Positions 1 to 4,838 of a stretch of 6,232 nucleotides of DNA are shown here, piece after piece; positions within the stretch are counted from its first letter, which is position 1; each line of letters starts with the position of its first letter. The position numbers and the translations under genes are program-made. Location of the stretch: NCBI GenBank assembly GCA_031257695.1, contig JAIROB010000151.1, positions 1 through 6,232 on the forward strand, written 5' to 3'. The stretch comes from Treponema sp. (lineage in GTDB: Bacteria; Spirochaetota; Spirochaetia; Treponematales; Breznakiellaceae). A model generated the notes under the pieces. The model did not search any database. It had not been told where the DNA came from and was given only the letters and a program-made list of their open reading frames with translations.

Positions 1-63
1 CGTGTTGCGCCATAATAAAATCTAAGTGAAAAAAGTGTGCGCCATAATTAAAAAATCTAGTCG
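1..63 (+). repeat. Left terminal inverted repeat of the IS (two-module)
   Basis: This end matches the reverse complement of 1371-1430 over about 60 bp with a few mismatches and a compensating shift in the A-rich spacers. It contains two direct copies of a module: GCGCCATAAT at 7-16 followed by TCTAAG at 21-26, and GCGCCATAAT at 39-48 followed by TCTAG at 56-60. The two copies are spaced 32 bp apart, about three helical turns, and are probably paired transposase binding sites (inference). Confidence 0.85.
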
Positions 64-79
64 AACCGCTCAAGCGGTT
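50..79 (-). terminator. Possible weak terminator at the transposase stop codon
   Basis: On the minus strand AACCGC-TTGA-GCGGTT forms a perfect six-pair stem whose tetraloop holds the transposase TGA stop. A run of six T follows after a gap of about eight bases. The gap makes this a poor intrinsic terminator, so it may instead limit read-through only weakly or be incidental. Confidence 0.3.
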
Positions 80-1329
80 TCTCCTGTGATACCCCTTTTC
101 GCGGCCAGTTTCAAGAGCCGCTCCCGCGCCTGGTCCATCTCCCGCTTGAGCGCAACCGGGTTGAACAGCGCCGCCCGCCTCCGCAGTTCAGCCTTGTGCT
201 CTTCGGTTAGGTCTGGCGATTCAAGCAGCCGCTGGCAGGGCGTCTTGGGAACCTTCCCGTAGATCTTCTTGTACCTGCCGGAGGCCTGCTTTTCCTTGGC
301 GATGAGGCGCAAGGTCGGATACCAGTAGTTGAGCAGGGGGTTCAGACACCGGTAGACCTCCTCCAGAGCGTCGCACATTTCCTGGCCCTCAAACCGGTCA
401 TACCCCACGGTTTTACGCACCACATCGCCGTTTTTCTGCTCCACGAAGCAATTGTCGTTTTTGTGGTAGGGACGGCCCCGGGTGAACTGGATGTGGTTCT
501 GGTCGCACCAGTCTTTGAGCTGGTGGTTGATGAACTCGCCGCCGTTGTCGCTGTCGATGCCCAGCAGGGGGAAGGGAAGCCCGTCCCGAAGTTGCTGCAT
601 TCGCTCCTTGACCCAGCGGTGGGCGCTGTTGAGCAGGGCGTGCTCCTCGGTCCAGCCGGAACCCACATCGGTACCGGTAAGGGTCTGACAGAACTGGCCT
701 GAAGCCTCCGCTCCGCAGTGGGCCACCCGGTCGAACTCGAAGAAACCGGGCTTTCGTTCGTCCCAGTTGAACATGACCCGCACCGGTATCTGGTCCCGCA
801 GCAGCGTGCCGGGCTTTGTCAGGCTCAGACCCCGCAGTCGCCCCTTGTCTTTTACCGGTTTGAGGATACGGTCGATGGTGCGCGGGCTGACGGAGGCCAG
901 CAGGTCTGTCATATCAGGGGTGAGGGCATATTCGGCAGTCAGGAAGTCCAGCATGAGCCGGAGCATGGGGGCCAGGAGTTTCCCGCACAGGCAGTCAAAC
1001 AAGTCCCAGATGTCCTCCAGAAGCGCCGTGAAGGCCGCTCCCTGGTACTGTGGCCTCCTGCCCGGTTTCCGGCCTGTAGAGGCCGTTGTACGGGCCTTTC
1101 CACCCCGTTGCGGGGCGGGTTCGGCGATGATTTTGACCGTTTTGCCCGCTGCCCTGACATACAGTGTTTTACCCCGGTTTGACAGGATATGGGCCAGATA
1201 GTCCCGGTTATAGCCGAGGGTCACCGTATACTCGTCCAGGAGTTTTCCCCGCCCCTTTTTGTCCGCTTTTTGGTATCGCCGGGCAATCTCCCGGCAGACC
1301 TTTTTCTTGTCTTTCATGTCTAACCCCAT
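70..1329 (-). CDS. IS transposase, integrase (rve) core DDE recombinase
   Basis: This protein (419 aa from the chosen start) would cut and rejoin the IS ends. Residues about 5-52 are basic with a helix-turn-helix-like segment (GRGKLLDEYTVTLGYNRDYL). A basic linker follows (GRKPGRRPQ), then a helical region with CGKLLAPMLRLML, then the catalytic integrase core. The acidic triad is visible as D200 (FEFDRVAHCG), D261 (GIDSDNGGEF) and E297 (CFVEQKNGD), a D-D(35)E spacing. The C-terminal part is basic and helical. The frame stays open upstream to a GTG at 1392 inside the right inverted repeat, but the ATG at 1329 is preferred because AAGGGGGA lies just upstream of it. Another ATG follows at 1317. 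No frameshift or internal stop is seen. The family (ISNCY/IS1202-like) is inferred. Confidence 0.9.
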   Translation of the reverse strand: MGLDMKDKKKVCREIARRYQKADKKGRGKLLDEYTVTLGYNRDYLAHILSNRGKTLYVRAAGKTVKIIAEPAPQRGGKARTTASTGRKPGRRPQYQGAAFTALLEDIWDLFDCLCGKLLAPMLRLMLDFLTAEYALTPDMTDLLASVSPRTIDRILKPVKDKGRLRGLSLTKPGTLLRDQIPVRVMFNWDERKPGFFEFDRVAHCGAEASGQFCQTLTGTDVGSGWTEEHALLNSAHRWVKERMQQLRDGLPFPLLGIDSDNGGEFINHQLKDWCDQNHIQFTRGRPYHKNDNCFVEQKNGDVVRKTVGYDRFEGQEMCDALEEVYRCLNPLLNYWYPTLRLIAKEKQASGRYKKIYGKVPKTPCQRLLESPDLTEEHKAELRRRAALFNPVALKREMDQARERLLKLAAKRGITGETA

Positions 1330-1370
1330 GTGGTCCCCCTTGTTTTCAGGTAGAACCAGTTTACTTTGGG

Positions 1371-1430
1371 CTAGATTTTTATTTTGGCGCACACCCCCCT
1401 TTTCACTTAGAAAAATTATGGCGCAATGCG
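1371..1430 (-). repeat. Right terminal inverted repeat of the IS (two-module)
   Basis: Read on the minus strand, this end begins TTGCGCCATAAT (1426-1415), continues CTAAGTGAAAA, then has a second module, GTGCGCCAAAAT, followed by ATCTAG ending at 1371. It mirrors the left end with the same two-copy layout, here 34 bp apart, and a run of six G in place of the left end's A-rich spacer. It lies upstream of the transposase start and probably includes part of that gene's promoter, although I could not pick out convincing -35 and -10 boxes. Confidence 0.85.
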
Positions 1431-1435
1431 GCCCC

Positions 1436-1464
1436 TTGACAGGGTTTGATCAAAGCTGTAGTAT
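1436..1464 (+). promoter_or_regulatory. Promoter of the thiamine operon (sigma70-type)
   Basis: A perfect -35 box TTGACA (1436-1441) and a good -10 box TAGTAT (1459-1464) are separated by exactly 17 nt. Transcription would start near 1470-1472, immediately before the TPP aptamer. The spacer holds a 10-bp palindrome, TTTGATCAAA (1445-1454). The right tip of the IS ends about nine bases upstream of the -35 box, so the core promoter is intact. Confidence 0.8.
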
Positions 1465-1469
1465 CAGAA

Positions 1470-1575
1470 GCATCGTGCGGGGGGACCCGCGGCGGGGCGC
1501 TGCTCCACGCGGGTTGAGAAGGCTAAAACCTGACCCTTTGAACCTGTAGGTTAATACCTGCGCAGGGAAGCTGTC
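1470..1575 (+). promoter_or_regulatory. TPP riboswitch aptamer (THI box)
   Basis: This leader RNA binds thiamine pyrophosphate and represses the operon. The conserved core is present: UUGAGA at 1514-1519, ACCCUUUGAACCUG at 1533-1546, GGUUAAUACC at 1549-1558 and GCGCAGGGAA at 1560-1569. P3 is a seven-pair stem, ACCCGCG (1485-1491) with CGCGGGU (1508-1514). P2 can form from the G run at 1479-1484 with CCC at 1534-1536. P4 is CCUG (1543-1546) with CAGG (1563-1566), and P5 is UAGG (1547-1550) with CCUG (1557-1560) around the UUAAUA loop. I could not draw a strong P1 next to P2, so the outer boundaries are approximate. Its position directly ahead of thiD-thiM-thiE supports the call. Confidence 0.93.
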
Positions 1576-1613
1576 AAAGATCGTCCGTCTTTGATCATTC
1601 ATGGAAGCCATGA
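1574..1613 (+). promoter_or_regulatory. Two leader hairpins between aptamer and terminator
   Basis: TCAAAGA (1574-1580) and TCTTTGA (1588-1594) form a perfect seven-pair stem with a seven-base loop. TCATGG (1599-1604) and CCATGA (1608-1613) form a second, six-pair stem with a three-base loop. They sit between the aptamer and the terminator and would be held inside the antiterminator helix described in the findings. An ATG at 1601 lies inside the second hairpin and has no Shine-Dalgarno site, so I do not treat it as a start codon. Confidence 0.6.
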
Positions 1614-1644
1614 GCGCTTTTCCTGCCGGGGAGGCGCTTTTTTT
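1613..1644 (+). terminator. Riboswitch-controlled intrinsic terminator
   Basis: AGCGCTTTTCC (1613-1623) pairs with GGGGAGGCGCT (1628-1638) over 11 base pairs, including G-U pairs, closing a UGCC loop. A run of seven T follows (1638-1644). This is a textbook intrinsic terminator inside the leader, 40-odd bases after the aptamer, so TPP binding most likely stops transcription before thiD. The free-state competitor is probably the aptamer's own GGGAAG segment (1565-1570), which can pair with the 5' arm. Confidence 0.88.
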
Positions 1645-1664
1645 ACGCGCCCCCTGGCCGGTTC

Positions 1665-1688
1665 AATCCTCCGCAACCCGGGAGGATT
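1665..1688 (+). promoter_or_regulatory. Hairpin sequestering the thiD ribosome binding site
   Basis: AATCCTCC (1665-1672) is perfectly complementary to GGAGGATT (1681-1688), giving an eight-pair stem with the loop GCAACCCG. The 3' arm contains the Shine-Dalgarno GGAGGA, four bases ahead of the thiD ATG at 1691. The stem would block ribosome entry unless opened, adding a translational layer behind the terminator. The pairing is seen directly; a regulatory role is inferred. Confidence 0.7.
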
Positions 1689-1690
1689 GC

Positions 1691-2521
1691 ATGAACAAGC
1701 GTATAAAAACCGCAACGGCGTTAAGCATTGCCGGATCCGACTGTTCCGGCGGGGCGGGGATACAGGCGGATCTGAAGACCTTTGCCGCCCACGGAGTGTA
1801 CGGAATGTGCGTCATCACTTCGGTGGTGGCGGAAAACACGGTCCGGGTTATCGAATACCAGGATCTGCGACCGGGCATCATCGAACAGCAGATCGACGCG
1901 GTTTTTGAGGACATACCCCCGGACGCGGTAAAAATAGGAATGCTCTCATGCCGGGAAACCATGCTGTCGGTGGCGGAGAAAATCCGGCAATACGCCATGC
2001 GCAACATCGTTCTTGATCCGGTGATGTACGCGAAAAACGGCGCGCCCCTTATGGACCCGGAATCGATCGACACGCTGATACGGGTGGTCGCCCCCCTGGT
2101 CGATGTGATCACGCCGAATATTCCCGAAGCGGAAAACATGGCGAAAATGCCCATTGCCTGCGAGGACGACATGAAAGAGGCGGCCAGGCGTATCCGCGCC
2201 ATGGGATGCGGCGCGGCGTTGATCAAGGGGGGGCACGGCGCGGGGGAAGCGAAGGATATTCTGTTTGACGGCAGGGAGTTTTACTGCTACACCGCGCCGC
2301 GCCTGGAAACAAAGCACACCCACGGAACGGGCTGCACCTTTTCCTCGTCAATTGCGGCGAACCTGGCGCTGGGGCTGCCCCTGCAAAGGGCGCTGGAGCG
2401 TTCAAAGGCGTACATAAGCGGCGCCATTGCCCACGCGCCGGGGCTCGGCAGGGGGAGCGGCCCGACGCACCATTTCTACGATCTGTATAAACACGGCCTC
2501 GCCGACAGCGGGCCTGTTTGA
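1691..2521 (+). CDS. thiD: Hydroxymethylpyrimidine/phosphomethylpyrimidine kinase ThiD
   Basis: ThiD phosphorylates HMP to HMP-P and then to HMP-PP, the pyrimidine substrate of ThiE, in the cytoplasm. The 276-aa protein has the full ribokinase-fold signature: ALSIAGSDCSGGAGIQADLK near the N-terminus (residues 10-29), PPDAVKIGML (76-85), IVLDPVMYAKNG (106-117), DVITPNIPEAE (138-148), ALIKGGH (176-182), and HGTGCTFSSSIAANLALG (211-228) with the catalytic Cys215. LGRGSGPTHHF near the C-terminus is also typical. The length matches the family (about 265-280 aa). The frame is open upstream to an ATG at 1601, but that start would put the leader terminator inside the gene and lacks a Shine-Dalgarno site; GGAGGA precedes the ATG at 1691. 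It is the first gene of the operon and is controlled by the TPP riboswitch. Confidence 0.96.
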   Translation: MNKRIKTATALSIAGSDCSGGAGIQADLKTFAAHGVYGMCVITSVVAENTVRVIEYQDLRPGIIEQQIDAVFEDIPPDAVKIGMLSCRETMLSVAEKIRQYAMRNIVLDPVMYAKNGAPLMDPESIDTLIRVVAPLVDVITPNIPEAENMAKMPIACEDDMKEAARRIRAMGCGAALIKGGHGAGEAKDILFDGREFYCYTAPRLETKHTHGTGCTFSSSIAANLALGLPLQRALERSKAYISGAIAHAPGLGRGSGPTHHFYDLYKHGLADSGPV

Positions 2522-2571
2522 CAGCCCGGGGTTTTCCGGGCTGAATCCGTTCAGAAACCGGGTTTCTGAAC
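2522..2571 (+). promoter_or_regulatory. Two tandem hairpins between thiD and thiM
   Basis: CAGCCCGG (2522-2529) pairs with CCGGGCTG (2536-2543) around a GGTTTT loop. GTTCAGAAAC (2549-2558) pairs perfectly over ten bases with GTTTCTGAAC (2562-2571) around CGG. Neither is followed by a T run, so they are not standard terminators. They could be a processing or stabilising element, an operator dyad, or a site tuning thiM expression. The structures are plain in the sequence; the role is unknown. Confidence 0.6.
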
Positions 2572-2600
2572 AAATCTGTGAACAGAAGGAGCAACTGAAC

Positions 2601-3419
2601 ATGGGCGATTCTGAAAACTACGCGGCGCTGACAGGGCGGGTCAGGGAAAAAAAACCGCTGATTCACCACATCACCAACTATGTGACGGTGAACGACTGCG
2701 CCAATATCACCCTGGCAATCGGGGCGTCCCCCATCATGGCGGACGCCATAGGGGAGGCGGCGGACATAGCGGCAATGGCGAACGCCCTGGTGCTGAACAT
2801 GGGAACCCTCAACGAGCGGGTCATTCCCTCAATGCTGGCGGCGGGGAAATCGGCGAACCGGCAGGGGGCGCCGGTGGTGTTCGACCCGGTGGGCGCGGGA
2901 GCATCAAAACTGCGCAATGAAACCGTGGAAACCCTGCTCGGGGAAATCCGGATGAGCGTTATCCGCGGCAACATTTCCGAGATGCGCTTTGTCGCGGGGC
3001 TGCGGGCGGACACCAGGGGGGTTGACGCTTCGTCAAAGGACACGCTGGAAACGGACGCGCTGGAAACCGCAAAAATTGTGGCGGCACGGTTTCAATGCGT
3101 GGCGGCCGTTACCGGGAAAACGGATATTGTCACCGACGGCGCGCGATCGGTGTTCATTGAAAACGGGCACAGTATGCTGTCAGGCCTTACCGGAACGGGC
3201 TGTATGTGCGCTTCTCTCATCGGGTCCTTTTGCGGCGTCTCCGATTCGGCGTTTGACGCGACCGTGGCGGCGCTGCTGGTGATGGGCATTGCCGGGGAAA
3301 TCGCCTTTGAACGGGCGGGACAAAAGGGCAACGGCAGCTTCCGTGCCGCGCTGCACGACGCGGTGAGCATGATGGACGGCAAAACCCTGGCGGAGCGGGC
3401 AAAAATTCATGAAGGGTGA
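2601..3419 (+). CDS. thiM: Hydroxyethylthiazole kinase ThiM
   Basis: ThiM phosphorylates salvaged 4-methyl-5-(2-hydroxyethyl)thiazole to THZ-P, the second substrate of ThiE. The 272-aa product shows PLIHHITNYVTVNDCANITL (residues 19-38), ASPIMADAI (42-50), NALVLNMGTL (61-70), PVVFDPVGAGAS (91-102), VIRGNISEM (120-128), GVDAS (140-144), AAVTGKTDIVTDG (168-180) and the active-site GLTGTGCMCASLIGSF with Cys201. Length is close to other ThiM proteins (about 260-275 aa). The frame continues upstream to 2427, but the ATG at 2601 is chosen because AGAAGGAG (2584-2591) sits about nine bases before it and the upstream part overlaps thiD and shows no family similarity. The 3' end overlaps thiE by 11 nt, suggesting translational coupling. 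Confidence 0.96.
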   Translation: MGDSENYAALTGRVREKKPLIHHITNYVTVNDCANITLAIGASPIMADAIGEAADIAAMANALVLNMGTLNERVIPSMLAAGKSANRQGAPVVFDPVGAGASKLRNETVETLLGEIRMSVIRGNISEMRFVAGLRADTRGVDASSKDTLETDALETAKIVAARFQCVAAVTGKTDIVTDGARSVFIENGHSMLSGLTGTGCMCASLIGSFCGVSDSAFDATVAALLVMGIAGEIAFERAGQKGNGSFRAALHDAVSMMDGKTLAERAKIHEG

Positions 3420-4071
3420 GATCAACTACGGCCTGTATTTTGTCACGGATCGATCCCTGATGAGTTCTCCGACCCAGGAAGAATCGGTCGCCCAGGCGCT
3501 TGCGGGGGGATGCACGGTGGTGCAGTTGCGGGAAAAAACCCTGAGCTCCCGGGAATTCTACGAAACGGCCCTCAGGGTGCGCCGGATATGCGCGGATGCG
3601 GGGATTCCGCTGATCATCAACGACCGGGCCGACATTGCCCGCGCGGTGAACGCCGACGGCGTCCACGTGGGGCAAAGCGATCTTCCGCCGCGGGCGGTTC
3701 GCGAAATTATCGGGGACGGCAACATTGTCGGAGTTTCCGTCAGCTCCCTGGAGGAGGCGCTGCAGGCGGAGCGGGACGGCGCGGATTATCTCGGGGTCGG
3801 CGCCATGTTTGCCACGGGCACGAAAACAGACACCCGCTTCCCCGGCATGGAGGGGCTGCGGGCGATCCGCGCCGCGACCCGTCTTCCCCTGGTGGCGATT
3901 GGGGGGATCAACAAAACAACGATTCCGCTTTTTGCGGGGACAGGGATAGACGGCATTGCGGTGGTGTCCGCCATTGCCGCCGCAGAAGATGTGCGGGCCG
4001 CAGCCGCAGAGCTCGGGGAACTGTTTTTTGCGCTGGCGCGCCAGAATGGAAGCGGCGATATTCGATCTTGA
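3409..4071 (+). CDS. thiE: Thiamine-phosphate synthase ThiE
   Basis: ThiE condenses HMP-PP and THZ-P into thiamine monophosphate with release of pyrophosphate. The 220-aa TIM-barrel protein contains the family signatures in order: LYFVTDR (residues 9-15), VVQLREK (37-43, diphosphate-binding region), PLIINDRADIA (67-77), GVHVGQSDLP (84-93), GVSVSS (108-113), ADYLGVGAMFATGTKTDT (125-142), LVAIGGI (161-167) and GIAVVSAI (182-189). The length is normal. The ATG at 3409 lies 11 nt inside the end of thiM and has only a weak Shine-Dalgarno, so it is probably translated by coupling to thiM. Its 3' end overlaps the HAD gene by 26 nt. With ThiD and ThiM it makes a complete salvage route from HMP and thiazole to thiamine monophosphate. 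Confidence 0.96.
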   Translation: MKGEINYGLYFVTDRSLMSSPTQEESVAQALAGGCTVVQLREKTLSSREFYETALRVRRICADAGIPLIINDRADIARAVNADGVHVGQSDLPPRAVREIIGDGNIVGVSVSSLEEALQAERDGADYLGVGAMFATGTKTDTRFPGMEGLRAIRAATRLPLVAIGGINKTTIPLFAGTGIDGIAVVSAIAAAEDVRAAAAELGELFFALARQNGSGDIRS

Positions 4072-4690
4072 CGGCACGCTGCTTGATTCAACGGGAGTGT
4101 GGAGTCGGATTGACACGGAATTTCTGGAGCGGCGCGGCATAAGGCCGGACGCGGAGTATCTTGGGGCGCTCTCCGGCCTGACCACGTTTGAAGAAGCCGC
4201 GGAATACACCATCACGCGCTTCCGTCTTGCCGACACGGTTTCCGCGCTGCTGGATGAATGGAACGAAATGGCGGTCCGCGCATATACCCATGGGGTGGCC
4301 GCGAAAGGGGGCGCCCGCCAGTACCTCGAAACGCTCAAAGCGGGGGGCATAAAAACCGCAATCGCCACTGCCGCTCCTCCGGTCCTCTACCAGGGCGCGC
4401 TGCGCAACCTTGACCTGGAGCGCTATTTTGACGCGATATGCTCCACCGCGGAAGCGGGGGAAGGCAAAAACAGTCCGGCGGTTTTTCACCTGGCGGCGCG
4501 CAAACTCAACGCCGCGGCGGAACGCTGTGTCGTGTTTGAAGATTCCCTTGCGGCGATACAAAGCGCCAAAACTGCGGGGATGAAGGTTGTCGCCGTGCTG
4601 GACGACGCGTCACGGGACGCCTGGGACAGAATACGGCGCATTGCGGACCTGACGATACGGGACTTCACCGATCCGGCGCTCTACCGGTAG
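4046..4690 (+). CDS. HAD-superfamily phosphatase, candidate thiamine-pathway phosphatase
   Basis: This 214-aa protein is a haloacid dehalogenase-type hydrolase close to the beta-phosphoglucomutase/phosphatase branch. Motif I is AIFDLDGTLLDS, with nucleophile Asp7 and acid/base Asp9. Motif II is Thr108 in TAIATAA. Motif III is Lys141 in GKNSPAVF. Motif IV is Glu165-Asp166 in CVVFEDSLAAI. A helical cap domain fits between motifs I and II (about residues 16-85). All catalytic residues are present, so it should be active. The ATG at 4046 is inside thiE and starts two residues before the AIFDLDG strand, the usual position; the longer open frame to 3956 lies wholly within thiE. Position in a TPP-controlled operon immediately after thiE suggests it dephosphorylates thiamine monophosphate or clears a phosphorylated by-product. 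That substrate is inferred; generic sugar-phosphatase activity is the main alternative. Confidence 0.9.
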   Translation: MEAAIFDLDGTLLDSTGVWSRIDTEFLERRGIRPDAEYLGALSGLTTFEEAAEYTITRFRLADTVSALLDEWNEMAVRAYTHGVAAKGGARQYLETLKAGGIKTAIATAAPPVLYQGALRNLDLERYFDAICSTAEAGEGKNSPAVFHLAARKLNAAAERCVVFEDSLAAIQSAKTAGMKVVAVLDDASRDAWDRIRRIADLTIRDFTDPALYR

Positions 4691-4838
4691 GGGGCGTTTG
4701 GATGCAGTGTGCGGCGACAGTATCGGGACTGGACTCCAAAGACCGGGACGACCCCGGTGACAGGGGAGCATCCGTTCAAACTCCCGTCAACTGTCTATGC
4801 CGACCCCCCTCCCCTCCTGAATTCGCAGAATCGGCGCG
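4691..4838. other. Convergent intergenic spacer with weak dyads
   Basis: No gene is seen between the HAD stop and the nifU-like stop. ACCGGG (4742-4747) and CCCGGT (4753-4758) form a six-pair stem. GACAGGGGAG (4759-4768) can pair with CTCCC (4781-4785) and CTGTC (4791-4795), leaving a five-base bulge. Neither strand shows a T run after these stems, so I do not call an intrinsic terminator for either operon. Rho-dependent termination or the stems themselves may serve. Confidence 0.4.

Larger units (their letters stand above)
5..1426 (-). mobile_element. Complete insertion sequence with integrase-type DDE transposase
   Basis: The element is defined by matching inverted ends (about 1-60 and 1371-1430) flanking one transposase gene that fills the interior. 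The outermost shared block starts with TTGCGCCATAAT at position 5 and, inverted, ends at 1426, giving about 1.42 kb. Only four bases lie to the left of the element, so a target-site duplication cannot be tested here and the exact tips may be off by a few bases. The transposase family (rve integrase core, D-D35E, N-terminal helix-turn-helix) resembles the ISNCY/IS1202-like group. That family name is an inference from memory of the protein architecture, not a database match. The gene and both ends look intact, so the copy may be active. Confidence 0.88.

Noticed and set aside
718..1201. Two overlapping plus-strand open frames (144-154 codons) opposite the transposase.
   Set aside because: They are shadows of the transposase, which has an intact DDE triad; no motif supports them.
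1330..1392. GTG start at 1392 for the transposase, giving 21 extra residues.
   Set aside because: It lies in the inverted repeat and no Shine-Dalgarno precedes it at proper spacing, while the ATG at 1329 has AAGGGGGA just upstream.
1447..1597. Perfect 9-bp complementarity between 1447-1455 (TGATCAAAG) and 1589-1597 (CTTTGATCA), which would enclose the whole aptamer like an extended P1.
   Set aside because: The upstream arm lies in the promoter spacer, upstream of the predicted transcription start near 1470, so it should not be in the RNA.
1601..1690. N-terminal extension of thiD from the ATG at 1601 (30 extra residues).
   Set aside because: It would place the riboswitch terminator and the anti-SD hairpin inside the coding region. 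The 1601 ATG lacks a Shine-Dalgarno site, and the extension has no ThiD similarity, whereas 1691 has GGAGGA at proper spacing.
2427..2600. Upstream extension of thiM overlapping the end of thiD.
   Set aside because: It reads through thiD in another frame and through the intergenic hairpins; the ATG at 2601 has a good ribosome binding site and the family's expected N-terminus follows.
3217..4368. Long antisense open frame (383 codons) across thiM, thiE and the HAD gene.
   Set aside because: Its composition is that of a GC-rich shadow frame, with many Arg, Pro and Ala and no recognisable motif, and it lies opposite three well-supported genes.
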